The notes below the pieces were generated by a model. It ran no database searches and was not told the origin of the DNA. It was given only the letters and a program-made list of their open reading frames with translations. A stretch of DNA of 64,000 bases from Gemmatimonadota bacterium (GTDB lineage Bacteria > Gemmatimonadota > Gemmatimonadetes > Gemmatimonadales > Gemmatimonadaceae), in assembly GCA_028287235.1 (NCBI GenBank), contig JAQBQB010000022.1:1-64000 (forward strand), read 5' to 3'. Position numbers and translations under genes: made by a program. This document shows positions 9,058 to 18,048 of this stretch, piece after piece; within the stretch, counting starts at the first letter, position 1, and the number at the start of each line of letters is the position of its first letter.

Positions 9058-9672
9058 ATGGGTCGTCCGGATCGACGGGTCGAACTGAAGGGGCTGCGGC
9101 AGGCGTTCGACGAAGTGCGCTTCGGCGCGCAGCGAACGTTGAACTTGCGCGAGTCGCTCCCGACGGCGCACGCCGCCGTCACGCGCACCGAAGCCTGGCT
9201 GCGGCAGCAACAGGTCGATCGCGCGGATGAAGTCTTGATCATCACCGGGCGCGGGAATCAGAGCGAGGGCGGTATCTCCGTCGTGCGCCAGAGCGTGATC
9301 GCGCTGCTGCACACGCTCAAGCGCCGGGGCGTCGTCGCCGGCCACGAGGAGCATACGCAAGGCTCCTTCGTGGTGATGCTGGCGCCGGTGTCCGCGCTTT
9401 GGGAATCGCCGGCGAGAAATCGCGGCCGGGGCGTCGCTCCACCGCCTCCCACACCTCCGTCGCTCGACGACCTGGATCAAGACACCAAGATCCTCCTGCG
9501 CAATCTTGCCGAACGAGCGCTCGAAGGCCTCGGGATCAAGGACACCGCCACGTTTCTGCAGGGTGAGATGCTCAAACATTTTGGTGCGATCGCGGCCACG
9601 ATCGGCGACGCGCCGAACCGTGAGGCGCGGCTGCGCGACGCCATCCGAACGGCGCTGGATCAGTACGAGTGA
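9058..9672 (+). CDS. Smr/MutS2-C-terminal-like domain protein
   Basis: 204 residues. The N-terminal half contains LNLRESLPTAHAAV, about 35 further residues and VLIITGRGNQSEGGISVVRQ. This matches the Smr layout LDLRG...IITGKG...LR, a nuclease or nucleic-acid-binding fold also found at the end of MutS2. A proline-rich linker (RGVAPPPPTPPS) leads to a helical C-terminal half of unknown role. There is no MutS ATPase part, so this is a stand-alone Smr-like protein. It begins 25 nt after the arginine operon with no evident ribosome binding site and may be read through from it. The family call is by motif only. Confidence 0.6.
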   Translation: MGRPDRRVELKGLRQAFDEVRFGAQRTLNLRESLPTAHAAVTRTEAWLRQQQVDRADEVLIITGRGNQSEGGISVVRQSVIALLHTLKRRGVVAGHEEHTQGSFVVMLAPVSALWESPARNRGRGVAPPPPTPPSLDDLDQDTKILLRNLAERALEGLGIKDTATFLQGEMLKHFGAIAATIGDAPNREARLRDAIRTALDQYE

Positions 9673-9727
9673 GCGACCGGCGCCGCTCGGCGATAATTTC
9701 ACTCATCACTTCCCTCCGGGTTTACAC

Positions 9728-11824
9728 GTGCACATTCGCATTGCAGCCGTTCTGCTCGTCTGCGTGGGCGTTTCCGCCACATCGCAGCAGCCCATGGTCG
9801 GCTACACCGCGGCCAACGCCTCGCACGAGCGCGAGCTCGAGGCGAACGCGATCAAGCGTCCGTCTCCGACCAGCGCGTCGGTTCACTCCAAGCAGCTGTC
9901 GAGTGAAACGCACGTTGCCGGGACGCCTGCGCAGGCGCGCACTCGCGACTACGTGATTGCGCAGATGAAGAAGTGGGGGATCGAGACCGAGGTTCGCGCG
10001 TACGACGTGTGGATGCCGCATCCGACTTCGGTGCGTGTGGCGCGCGTGTCGCCGCAGCCGAAGGAGCTCGCGCTCGCCGAGCCGGCGATCGCTGAAGATC
10101 CGACGTCGAAGCTCTCGCAGTATCCCACCGTGAACGGGTACAGCGGAGAGGGCGACGTGACGGCGGAAGTCGTCTACGTCAACTACGGATTGATCGAAGA
10201 CTACGCGCAGCTCGATTCGATGCACGTGTCGGTGAAGGGGAAGATTGCGATCGCGCGTTACGGGCGGTCGTACCGTGGCATCAAAGCGCGCGAAGCCGAG
10301 AAACACGGCGCTGTCGGGCTGTTGATCTACAGCGATCCACAGGACGACGGCTTCGTCGCCGGCGACGTGTACCCCGACGGTCCAATGCGTAACAGCTCGG
10401 GTGTACAGCGCGGCAGCATCCTCAATCCGGATGGCGATCCGTCGACTCCTGGATACGGCAGCACCGCCGGTGTTCCGCGCCTGACGCCCGACAAGATGGA
10501 GATCTCGCACATTCCCGTGGTGCCGATCGGCTATGGCAACGCTGGCGAACTGCTCAAGTACGTGCGCGGCGCCGGTGTGCCGCGCGGCTGGCAGGGAGGA
10601 CTTCCGTTTCACTACCACGTGGGTGCCGGACCGGTGCGCGCTCGTATCGCGGTAAAGGACGACCGCGGCACAAAGCCGCTCAAACCGATCTACGATACGT
10701 TCGGTTTCGTGCGCGGCAGCGAGTTTCCGAACGAGCTCGTGATCATTGGTGGGCACCGCGACGCGTGGGGTCCAGGCGCCGCGGACAACGTGAGCGGCAC
10801 TGTGAGCATCCTCGAAGCGGCCCGCGCCGTGGCGGAGGAGTTGAAGGCGGGCGTTCGTCCGAAGCGCACACTGGTGTTCGCGACGTGGGACGCCGAAGAG
10901 TGGGGCCTGCTCGGATCCACGGAGTTCGTGGAGGACGACTCGCTGCGATTGAGCCGCGACGCGGTGGCGTACTTCAATCAGGATGTCGCGGCGCAGGGCT
11001 CTCGGTTCAGCGGCGGCGGATCGCCGTCGCTACGACCGATGCTGCGCGACGTGGCGCGGGTCGTCGCCGATCCGAACGGCAACGGAAGCGTCTACAGCGA
11101 GTGGCGCAAGGCGAGCGCGGTGGCCGACACGGCCGAGCCGCAGATGGGAGACCCGGGTGGCGGCTCCGACTTCGCCGGCTTCTACAATCACCTCGGTATT
11201 CCGATCGCCGAGTGGGGATTCGGCGGCGCGGGCGGCGTGTATCACTCGCAGTACGACAGCTACACCTGGATGACGAAATTCGGCGATCCGGGCTTCCAGT
11301 ATCACGCCGCGGCGGCGCGTGTAGGAACGGCGATGATGCTTCGCATCGCCAATGCCGACATCCTGCCGTACGACTACGTGGAATACGCGAAGACGATGCG
11401 CCGGTACGTGGCGCCGATCGACCGCCTGGTGGCGGACCACCGCTGGAGTGCGCCCACGGCCACGCTGCGTGCGTCGATCGATCGCCTCGAGCGCGAAGGT
11501 GTTGCGTTCGCCGCGGCGCGCGACTCCGCGCTGGCGGGATCGGTAGCGACGGCCACGCTACAGCGGACGAACCGCGCGCTGCTGCAAGTCGAACGGTCGC
11601 TGATCCGGCCGCAGGGTCTGCGGAGCCGCCCGTGGTTCCGCAACCTCATCTACGTAGCCGACGAGAACAACGGCTACGCGAACATGGTGCTTCCGTCGGT
11701 AAACGAAGCCATTCGCTCGAACGATGAAGCGCTGACGCGAACCGAGATCGAAGACTTGGCGAGCCGGTTCGACCGCGCGGCGCAGGCGTTGGCCGATGCG
11801 CGCGGCGCGCTCAAGGCACGCTAA
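9728..11824 (+). CDS. secreted M28-family zinc peptidase, glutamate carboxypeptidase II-like
   Basis: About 698 residues from GTG 9728, beginning with a signal peptide (MHIRIAAVLLVCVGVSATS). Domains in order: N-terminal part of the peptidase fold, PA domain (KGKIAIARYGRSYRGIKARE), catalytic zinc domain, and C-terminal helical dimerisation domain as in transferrin receptor/PSMA proteins. Zinc and catalytic residues lie in GGHRDAWGPGAADNVSGT, TWDAEEWGLLGSTEFVE, YFNQDVAAQG and VYHSQYDSYTWM. It probably trims peptides outside the cytoplasm. The precise start is less certain because no strong ribosome binding site is visible. It converges with the next gene with a 6-nt gap. Confidence 0.9.
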   Translation: MHIRIAAVLLVCVGVSATSQQPMVGYTAANASHERELEANAIKRPSPTSASVHSKQLSSETHVAGTPAQARTRDYVIAQMKKWGIETEVRAYDVWMPHPTSVRVARVSPQPKELALAEPAIAEDPTSKLSQYPTVNGYSGEGDVTAEVVYVNYGLIEDYAQLDSMHVSVKGKIAIARYGRSYRGIKAREAEKHGAVGLLIYSDPQDDGFVAGDVYPDGPMRNSSGVQRGSILNPDGDPSTPGYGSTAGVPRLTPDKMEISHIPVVPIGYGNAGELLKYVRGAGVPRGWQGGLPFHYHVGAGPVRARIAVKDDRGTKPLKPIYDTFGFVRGSEFPNELVIIGGHRDAWGPGAADNVSGTVSILEAARAVAEELKAGVRPKRTLVFATWDAEEWGLLGSTEFVEDDSLRLSRDAVAYFNQDVAAQGSRFSGGGSPSLRPMLRDVARVVADPNGNGSVYSEWRKASAVADTAEPQMGDPGGGSDFAGFYNHLGIPIAEWGFGGAGGVYHSQYDSYTWMTKFGDPGFQYHAAAARVGTAMMLRIANADILPYDYVEYAKTMRRYVAPIDRLVADHRWSAPTATLRASIDRLEREGVAFAAARDSALAGSVATATLQRTNRALLQVERSLIRPQGLRSRPWFRNLIYVADENNGYANMVLPSVNEAIRSNDEALTRTEIEDLASRFDRAAQALADARGALKAR

Positions 11825-11830
11825 CGACGA

Positions 11831-13198
11831 TCAACGTTGGGTCGGCGCGGCGACGGGCGGTGCGGCGAGCGACCGCCCGACGACCACGCCCACCACGGTG
11901 CTCAGGCCGATCACGAGCGCGACGACCGCGATGACGGCGTAGACGAGCTGTCGGGGAGACATCGGCCAGGGCAAGGCCGAAGTTGCAGGTGCGCGCACCG
12001 CGGTGGGTTCGGGTTGTTCGAAACGGGACTCGAACTTCACCGCTGTCGGCGATTGCAGCTCCAACTCGTCCGGAGACAGAGCGACTACCGGAATGCCGCG
12101 CGGCGAGGACCGCCGCCGCGCAACATAGGCGCGCGGTAGTGACTTACCGGCGACGTCGCGCGTTACCGGCACCACTCCCATCACCGGCCTCGCGCCGACG
12201 GGACTGCTGACGCGCAGGGGTCGCGGTTCGGCGAGCGTCGAGATTCCTCGCACGGGGCTGATGCGATGACCGAGTGCCAGGTCTCCGCCCCGGGGCGGAG
12301 TAATCAAGTGCGGAGTCGTCGTCGCGCTCGACATCATCGCCGCGACATCGATCGGTGTACGGGACGCTGCCGGAACATGAGAATCGAGCTCGATTGGCGC
12401 TTGTTCCTCTACGACGGGCGTGGTCGCGCGCGGCGGTTCCAGATTGACGACGCGCGTCCGTGCCTCGCTCGGCGCCACGCCGGGAATCGCGCCGCTGCAC
12501 ACGCAGCCGAGGCACGCAGAGGCGTCGATCAGCACGTTTTTCCCGGTCAGCACATGCTGCGCGAGCTCCGCGACGAGGTCTTCGCCGTCCAGCTCAACGA
12601 GCGTTCGGGATCCCCCGTCGCTCCACAGCGCATCCACGGCAGGCAAGCCGCCCGGTTGCGACCGGAAACGTCGCCGATCGGGAGGGATGATCGACTCGAA
12701 CACGCGCGGCTGTTCATCGAGCGTGATCTGCCGCTCAGCGAGCATGGCGATCAGCGCATCGGGCGTCATGCGAATGTCGATGGAGTCGTCGATGGCGCCT
12801 GGGCAGCACCCGACGTACGTGACGCGTGTGCGCGTCGGCTGCGAGAGAGTGCGAACGTACCGCGCCACCGCAACCGGTGGTGCAACGAGCGGGAGGAGGA
12901 CCGGGCGCAGATCCCCGCCTACGGTGAGCAGTCGATGCGCGACGATCGGACAGCTGCAGTGGACCGCCGGCCCGGGCCCGAACTGCGGAAGACGGCGGAG
13001 CACGCCTGCCGCGATGAGCTCGTCGCCCCAGCTTGCTGGAATGACGTTGGCGAAGCCCGCCTGGAGACACGCGTGCGCGAGTTGCACCGGCGTTGCCGGC
13101 AACGCGGCGAGCAGCGCATCTGTGCCGAGGATTGCGATCGGCACCGTATGCGGAACAGTTGGCTGGGTCGACGTCGGTCCGGCCACCGCGAGAGTCAT
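11831..13198 (-). CDS. [FeFe]-hydrogenase large-subunit-like protein with C-terminal membrane helix
   Basis: About 455 residues from ATG 13198 (frame open to ATG 13330). The first ~240 resemble the catalytic domain of iron-only hydrogenase/NARF proteins. HCSCP (~80-84) stands for motif 1 and is followed by LLPLVAPPVAVARYV. YVGCCPGAIDD (~129-139) stands for motif 2, and ACLGCVCSGAIPG (~228-240) for motif 3. All cluster-type cysteines are retained, but the lysine and glutamate of PCxxKxxE are lost. There is no N-terminal ferredoxin domain. A low-complexity linker follows, then one membrane helix (VYAVIAVVALVIGLSTVVGV). Hydrogenase activity is unlikely; an Fe-S sensor or redox role is inference. 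Divergent from a Crp/Fnr regulator. Confidence 0.6.
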   Translation of the reverse strand: MTLAVAGPTSTQPTVPHTVPIAILGTDALLAALPATPVQLAHACLQAGFANVIPASWGDELIAAGVLRRLPQFGPGPAVHCSCPIVAHRLLTVGGDLRPVLLPLVAPPVAVARYVRTLSQPTRTRVTYVGCCPGAIDDSIDIRMTPDALIAMLAERQITLDEQPRVFESIIPPDRRRFRSQPGGLPAVDALWSDGGSRTLVELDGEDLVAELAQHVLTGKNVLIDASACLGCVCSGAIPGVAPSEARTRVVNLEPPRATTPVVEEQAPIELDSHVPAASRTPIDVAAMMSSATTTPHLITPPRGGDLALGHRISPVRGISTLAEPRPLRVSSPVGARPVMGVVPVTRDVAGKSLPRAYVARRRSSPRGIPVVALSPDELELQSPTAVKFESRFEQPEPTAVRAPATSALPWPMSPRQLVYAVIAVVALVIGLSTVVGVVVGRSLAAPPVAAPTQR

Positions 13199-13328
13199 GG
13201 ACGCACGAGCTGATGCGGGTACGCCAACGCGGAGCGAGCAGGACGAGGGCCGATCGCATCGGCGGAATCCTGCAACTGAGGCACTCGCAACCCGCCTGTC
13301 AAGAGCGGCCCAGACATTGCAACCCCCC

Positions 13329-14087
13329 ATGAACGTTGCGGGACGTGAGGATGGCGTGGGGGAGACAACGGCAGGACTCGCGCGGCTTACTGATGCCGAG
13401 CGAGAGGCGCTGACCGCGTACGCGGCTCGCGCGTCGTGGCCTTCGGGCTTCGCGATCTACCAACGCAGCGCGGCGGCGGACGGAGTGTTCGTGGTGACAC
13501 ACGGCCGCGTCGTCTTGCGGAGTCGTGTGCGCGCCGGGCGCGGTTTCGTGCCCTGGATCGCCACGCCTGGAGAGACGTTCGGATCCGAAGGGCTCTCCCA
13601 CAATGCGCGCTACGCGACGGACGCGCGTGCCGATGAGGAAAGCGAAACACTCTTCCTCAGTTCGACGCGCTTTCGCTCGTTCGTGCGCGAACAGCCGCAA
13701 CACTCGCTCACGCTGATCAACCAGCTGATGGCGGAGCGCGCCTCGCTGCTCGACAAGCTGCGAGAGCTGACGACCCTCAGCGTGGAACAGCGGCTCATCG
13801 CCACCCTGGTGCGCATGTCGAGCAACAGCACGTTCACGCGCGAGGACGGCCGGATTGTGCTGTGCACGCAGCGCTACCGCCTGCTGTGTGAGCTCGTCGG
13901 TGCGACCCGCGAATCCGTATCGCTCGTGCTTGCCCGGCTGACCGGAGAGGGGCTGGTCGAACGAAAGGGCACGACGCTCATCATCGCGCCTCCGGCCATG
14001 CTGGCCGAACGGATCGACCTGGCGGCGCTGGACAACGAACTTCCGTTCCCGACAGTCACCGACGGCCAGGAACAGGCGATCCAATAG
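13329..14087 (+). CDS. Crp/Fnr-family transcriptional regulator
   Basis: 252 residues. The N-terminal cyclic-nucleotide-binding-like beta roll (GFAIYQRSAAADGVFVVTHG to about residue 115) leads to the long dimer helix and a C-terminal winged helix. The recognition region is LLCELVGATRESVSLVLARL, followed by the wing GLVERKGTTLII. The N-terminal cysteine cluster of oxygen-sensing Fnr is absent; its cysteines lie in or beside the helix-turn-helix. The ligand is unknown. The start is ATG 13329. The divergent hydrogenase-like gene begins 130 nt away (or overlaps if its first ATG is used), which suggests joint control. Confidence 0.88.
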   Translation: MNVAGREDGVGETTAGLARLTDAEREALTAYAARASWPSGFAIYQRSAAADGVFVVTHGRVVLRSRVRAGRGFVPWIATPGETFGSEGLSHNARYATDARADEESETLFLSSTRFRSFVREQPQHSLTLINQLMAERASLLDKLRELTTLSVEQRLIATLVRMSSNSTFTREDGRIVLCTQRYRLLCELVGATRESVSLVLARLTGEGLVERKGTTLIIAPPAMLAERIDLAALDNELPFPTVTDGQEQAIQ

Positions 14088-14108
14088 GAGCCGGCTCAAA
14101 GAATGATG

Positions 14109-14144
14109 CACGCCCGTTCGAGTATCGGACGGGCGTGTATCTTT
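14109..14144 (+). terminator. intrinsic terminator after the Crp/Fnr gene
   Basis: CACGCCCGT (14109-14117) pairs perfectly with ACGGGCGTG (14129-14137), followed by TATCTTTT. It lies 22 nt downstream of the regulator stop. Confidence 0.75.
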
Positions 14145-14242
14145 TCGGCGCCTCTGGCACATCTTGAATCACATGCCTCGTTCCTCGAACCTCGATTCCC
14201 GCCACACAATGCGACATGCCTGATGGCCCAGGGCGCCAGCCC

Positions 14243-14569
14243 ATGGCGCGCGTTCCGACGATCGTTCCACGCGAACTTTCGAGTTTGCTCAGCGACGGCG
14301 AATCGGTCGTCGTGATCGACGTACGCGAGCCGTACGAGTGGAACATCGGACGGATCCCCAGCGCGCGTCTCATGCCGCTCGGAACCCTTCCGTCAGCCGC
14401 GGCGGCTCTGGACCGTGACGCGGACATCGTCGTCTACTGCCATCACGGAGCTCGCAGCGAAGCCGCCGCATACGAGCTGCTCGCCGCGGGGTTTCGTCGC
14501 GTGCGAAATCTCACGGGCGGCATCGATCGGTGGAGCGCCGAGGTGGATTCCACGGTGCAACGGTATTGA
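14243..14569 (+). CDS. rhodanese-domain protein, likely sulfurtransferase
   Basis: About 108 residues from ATG 14243 (MARVPTIVPREL); ATG 14216 would add nine. It is a single rhodanese domain: VVVIDVREPYEWNIGRIPSA is the substrate-side signature. The active loop CHHGARS carries the persulfide-forming cysteine, followed by NLTGGIDRWS. Such single-domain proteins (GlpE/PspE type) move sulfane sulfur to thiophilic acceptors in the cytoplasm. The stop overlaps the start of the next gene (TGATG), so the two are translationally coupled. Confidence 0.88.
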   Translation: MARVPTIVPRELSSLLSDGESVVVIDVREPYEWNIGRIPSARLMPLGTLPSAAAALDRDADIVVYCHHGARSEAAAYELLAAGFRRVRNLTGGIDRWSAEVDSTVQRY

Positions 14570-15459
14570 TGCTGATCGGCCTCGTGGTGGTTGCGCTCGT
14601 GGCCGTGGGATGGTGGCGACGGGCGCATCTCCGGGCCATGATACAGTTGACCGAACGTCACCGGCGCCTCGGACCCGATGGCGTGGTGATCGGTGGTGAA
14701 GGCTTCGTGCTCGCGCGCGCGGACGCGCCTGCCGTTCTCCTGCTGCACGGTGCGGGCGACACACCGCAAACCCTCCGCTACCTTGCGGGCGCGTTGCACG
14801 CCAATGGATTTCACGTGGCGGTGCCGTTGCTTCCGGGCCACGGCCGCAGCGTGCGCGACTTCATCCGCGTTACGGCAGATCAGCTCACGGCGGCCGCGCG
14901 GTCGAGCTACGCGGCGCTCAAGTCGACGCACGATTGGGTAGGCGTCATCGGGCTGTCGATGGGCGGCGCGCTGGCGGTGCAGCTCGCGGCAGACGATCCG
15001 CAACTGCCCGCGCTCGGCCTGGCGGCGCCGTATCTGGCGATGCCGCGGAAGATCGAGCGAGCGGCCCGGCTCGCGCGACTTTGGGGACCGCTCGTGCCCA
15101 TCGTGCGATCGGGGGAAGGGCTGTCGGTACTCGATCCCGTCGAGCGCGATCGAAACCTGGCCTACGGAGTTTTCAGCGCCGCCGGCCTTCGCGCACTTCG
15201 GCTGACGATGCGGCGCGCGATCGACGGGGCGCCGCGCGTTGCGGCGCCGACACTCGTCGTGCAGTCACGCCAGGACAATCGCATCAGTGTCGCGGAGGCC
15301 GAGCGAGCGTTTGCACGGCTCGGTTCGCGCGAGAAACGGCTCGAGTGGGTGAGCGGCGGGGCGCACATCATCACGGTCGACTACGGGCGTGACGAAGTGA
15401 TCGCGTTGTTGACTGCATGGATGCAGACGCACAGCGCCGTGGGGAAAACGGCGGGATGA
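14569..15459 (+). CDS. membrane-anchored alpha/beta hydrolase (esterase/lipase-like)
   Basis: 296 residues with an N-terminal membrane helix (MLIGLVVVALVAVGWWRRA). The alpha/beta-hydrolase core follows: oxyanion segment VLLLHGAGDTP, PLLPGHGRS, nucleophile elbow GLSMGGA, acid in VVQSRQDNRI and catalytic histidine in SGGAHIITVD. The cap and GLSMGG elbow resemble monoacylglycerol lipase/carboxylesterase-type enzymes (Est30-like); the substrate is unknown. Co-transcribed with the upstream rhodanese gene and ended by a hairpin terminator. Confidence 0.85.
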   Translation: MLIGLVVVALVAVGWWRRAHLRAMIQLTERHRRLGPDGVVIGGEGFVLARADAPAVLLLHGAGDTPQTLRYLAGALHANGFHVAVPLLPGHGRSVRDFIRVTADQLTAAARSSYAALKSTHDWVGVIGLSMGGALAVQLAADDPQLPALGLAAPYLAMPRKIERAARLARLWGPLVPIVRSGEGLSVLDPVERDRNLAYGVFSAAGLRALRLTMRRAIDGAPRVAAPTLVVQSRQDNRISVAEAERAFARLGSREKRLEWVSGGAHIITVDYGRDEVIALLTAWMQTHSAVGKTAG

Positions 15460-15460
15460 G

Positions 15461-15488
15461 AAAACGGCCGGCGAATGGCCGGCCGTTT
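15461..15488. terminator. bidirectional hairpin terminator
   Basis: AAAACGGCCGGC-GAAT-GGCCGGCCGTTT, with T/A runs on both sides. It separates the hydrolase gene from the convergent histone-like gene. Confidence 0.75.
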
Positions 15489-15524
15489 CAGAGCTTCAAC
15501 TCCGACTGGAGGTATCGGTACCCG

Positions 15525-15983
15525 TCAGCTCGTCACTCGGTCGACGAGCCCTTCACCAAACTCCTTGATGGACTCCACGCCCTCGGTGACCGCGGTCGTG
15601 GCCTGCTGTGCGACTTCCTTCGCGACGCGAGTTACGCGCGAGAGAGCCGAGCCGCCGCCGGACTTCCGCGCACCACCGCCACTGCGCTTGGCCGCCGGCT
15701 TCTTCGCGCTCTTCTTGACTGCCGGGCGCTTTACCGGAGACTTCTTCGCAGGCGATTTCTTCGCCGCCGTTTTTCTGGCTGGCGCGCTTCCGCGCTTTGC
15801 CGATTTCTTGATGGCTGGGCGCTTCGCTGCTCCTTTCTTCGCTGCTCCCCTCTTCGCTGCTCCGCGCTTCACTGCCCCCTTCTTCGCTGCCTTCTTCCCG
15901 CCGGTGCGCGCTTTCGATCCGCCGCGCTTACTTCCGGTCCTGCCGCCAGACTTCCCGCGAGACTTCTTGGCGCGTGTAGCCAT
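15525..15983 (-). CDS. histone H1-like Lys/Ala-rich DNA-binding protein
   Basis: 152 residues, extremely basic. The first ~105 are low-complexity Lys/Ala/Arg/Gly/Ser with repeated AAKKG, KRGAAK and KKSPAKK units like the C-terminal tail of eukaryotic H1 or bacterial AlgP/HctB-type proteins. The last ~45 (SALSRVTRVAKEVAQQATTA onward) look like an ordinary amphipathic helix. It presumably binds DNA non-specifically and compacts it. GGAGAAGG lies upstream of the ATG. A second KSPAK-rich gene is at 61238. Low complexity makes homology claims weak; the composition is directly visible. Confidence 0.8.
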   Translation of the reverse strand: MATRAKKSRGKSGGRTGSKRGGSKARTGGKKAAKKGAVKRGAAKRGAAKKGAAKRPAIKKSAKRGSAPARKTAAKKSPAKKSPVKRPAVKKSAKKPAAKRSGGGARKSGGGSALSRVTRVAKEVAQQATTAVTEGVESIKEFGEGLVDRVTS

Positions 15984-16121
15984 GATCCTTCTCCTCGGAG
16001 TCGGTGGTGAAATTCACGATGGAGAATAGCAAGAACCGGACGATGCGGTAAGAGCGTGAGCGTTGCCGCGCGCTGAGCATATACGTACAATGCATTTCAC
16101 GGAGCCCAATCGTCCGCTTCG

Positions 16122-17135
16122 ATGATCGCCCTCCCTCCCGCCATGCCTCCTCTCGTCATTCCCCATCTCACTCCCGGCGAACGCGTCACCGGTGAGCTGC
16201 TGGTCTACGAACGCTCAGACAAGAAGACGAACGCGGGCGATCCGTACGTGATTCTCACGCTCGGGAACTCCAGCGGGCGGATCGACACGGCGCCGATCTG
16301 GTCGGACAAGTTGGAGTGGGCCGATGGCGCGCGGTCGGGGAAAGTCGTCCAGGCGATCGGCGACGTCACGATCTACGCCAAGGGGGGACCCGGCAAGAAG
16401 CAACTCCTGCTCACCGGCCCGGTCCGGATTCTTCCCGACGAGATGTTCCGGGCGGAGGACTTCCTGCCGTCGATCGACGGGGACTGTACGAAGCTCTGGA
16501 GTTGGATCGACCGAATCCGGGCCGAAGTCGAGTCGCGTACGCTGCGGCGAGTGTTGGACCTGTTCTTTGCCGACGACGACTTCCGCGTTCGCTTCGAGCG
16601 GACACCGGCATCGACGAGCGGCCATCATGCGAAGCTGGGCGGATTGCTCATGCACGTGTTCGAGGTGACAAACATCGCCAAGCAAACCGCCCGAACGATG
16701 CACGCGAACGTGGACCTCGCGGTCGCGGGAGCGCTCCTGCACGACATCGGGAAAGTCGAAGCATACGAGATCGGACCGAACGGCTTTTCATTCACACCAT
16801 GCGGACTGCTGCTCGGACACGTGGTACTGGGAAGCCTGATGCTCGAGCGGCGCATTGCAGCGCTCACGGAGTCCGTCTGCTCCGACGCACAGCTCACCGA
16901 GCTGCACCACATGATCCTGTCGCATCACGGGTCGCTGCAGTTTGGCAGCCCGGTGCAGCCGATGACGACCGAGGCGGAGATCGTCCACTGGGCGGACGAA
17001 GCGTCGGCCAAGGCGACGGACATGCTCGAGCTACTTGGCGATGAGGAGCAGTTCAGCGGCGGCAAGGAGTTCTCCGACCGGTCGCACTGGCGCCTCGGCC
17101 GACGTATCTGGCGACGGCCGCACACGTGGGAATGA
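16122..17135 (+). CDS. OB-fold plus HD-domain protein, YhaM-like 3'-5' exoribonuclease
   Basis: 337 residues. The N-terminal OB-fold (VTGELLVYERSDKKTNAGDPYVILTLG, residues ~20-110) probably binds single-stranded nucleic acid. The HD domain (residues ~160-310) has metal ligands in HHAKLGGLLMHVFEV, the diagnostic HDIGK in ALLHDIGKVEAYEIG, LLLGHVVLG, MILSHHGSLQFGSP and HWADEASAK. This architecture and spacing match YhaM/CbfI exonucleases. Single gene with no obvious partner. A phosphohydrolase of other specificity is the alternative. Confidence 0.85.
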   Translation: MIALPPAMPPLVIPHLTPGERVTGELLVYERSDKKTNAGDPYVILTLGNSSGRIDTAPIWSDKLEWADGARSGKVVQAIGDVTIYAKGGPGKKQLLLTGPVRILPDEMFRAEDFLPSIDGDCTKLWSWIDRIRAEVESRTLRRVLDLFFADDDFRVRFERTPASTSGHHAKLGGLLMHVFEVTNIAKQTARTMHANVDLAVAGALLHDIGKVEAYEIGPNGFSFTPCGLLLGHVVLGSLMLERRIAALTESVCSDAQLTELHHMILSHHGSLQFGSPVQPMTTEAEIVHWADEASAKATDMLELLGDEEQFSGGKEFSDRSHWRLGRRIWRRPHTWE

Positions 17136-17627
17136 CGAATCAAGCCTAAGGTTCATCTAGGGCCGGGCGTGCTTCCGCGAAGACGGGCGGCCGAATACGG
17201 CGGCGAGCGCATCCGTTGCGTCCTGCGTCCGAACGACGCATCGAGCCGGGCGCCCGAACCGTGCATGCCGCACTGCACGTTGATCCCGCCTCACTCCGAT
17301 TGCGCCGATTGGTGTGGAGGGGCGTCGCACGCTCTCTCCAAGGGGAACCATTCGTCCCGCTAACCGTATAACACAGTCGCGAGTTCACGCGCGGGTTGCG
17401 CGGAGCCGTTCGCCTGCTGTAAAGCCCGTGGAAGCGGGCTTGGTCCAGTCGGAACGTGTGCGTGGTGTCCGCACGCGACCGTACACGCGAAAGCGAGCCC
17501 AGCGGCGAAGCGGCCTCCAAGTGACAAATTGGTTCCTTGGTTAGTCTTAGAGAATTAGAAGGTTATCTTTCTAGAAGGCGTACCGGCGCCGCCGTCATCC
17601 GGGCTGTCAGCTGTCGAGGAGAGGTAT
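17136..17627. other. 492-nt intergenic region without a supported gene
   Basis: No reading frame here has coding character. A small hairpin, AAGCCCG-TGGAAG-CGGGCTT, lies at 17422-17441 without a T run. The last ~100 nt before the next gene (from about 17520) are much more AT-rich than the surroundings and probably contain its promoter. The length and hairpin leave room for a non-coding RNA, but nothing I can name. Confidence 0.4.
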
Positions 17628-17837
17628 ATGCGCAAGCCACGTCCCGCTACGTATAACCCAGCGCAAGCACTGAATCTGATCGCGAACGACCGAACGGGCA
17701 CGTCGTTGAGCTGCCCGTCGTGCTCTGGTCCGATCGAGCGCACACCGAACGAGGTCCCGGCCCCTCCGCGCTCGCACGTCACGCTCCGGTGCTGTGCGTG
17801 TGGTCGCATCGCTCGTTACATCGCCGGCGCCGCCTAA
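17628..17837 (+). CDS. small zinc-ribbon-like protein, unknown function
   Basis: 69 residues. [11 protein letters not shown] (CxxC) and, about 30 residues later, [10 protein letters not shown] (CxxC) form a four-cysteine zinc-ribbon pattern. An N-terminal basic stretch [17 protein letters not shown] precedes it. GAGGAGAGG lies 6-14 nt upstream of the ATG, a good ribosome binding site. It lies 211 nt before a cold-shock gene on the same strand and may share its long transcript. No family recognised; metal binding is inferred from the cysteine spacing. Confidence 0.65.
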   Translation: MRKPRPATYNPAQALNLIANDRTGTSLSCPSCSGPIERTPNEVPAPPRSHVTLRCCACGRIARYIAGAA

Positions 17838-18048
17838 CGCCGTAGCGTTTGTACGCTTGGACGGGACTAAGAATCTCGTACGAGACCTCCCACAAGTTGC
17901 ACAAAACTTGCCTCGACCCCCCTCTAAGCGGCCTCGCCGGTCGATTGGCGAGCCTGCGAGGCGGAGGGTTGATCACGCCTACGGAGCAGGCGGTTGGCTC
18001 ACCAGGCGCGGGATCGAGAATCGGGGCTTCTTGCAAGAGGTACGTTCA

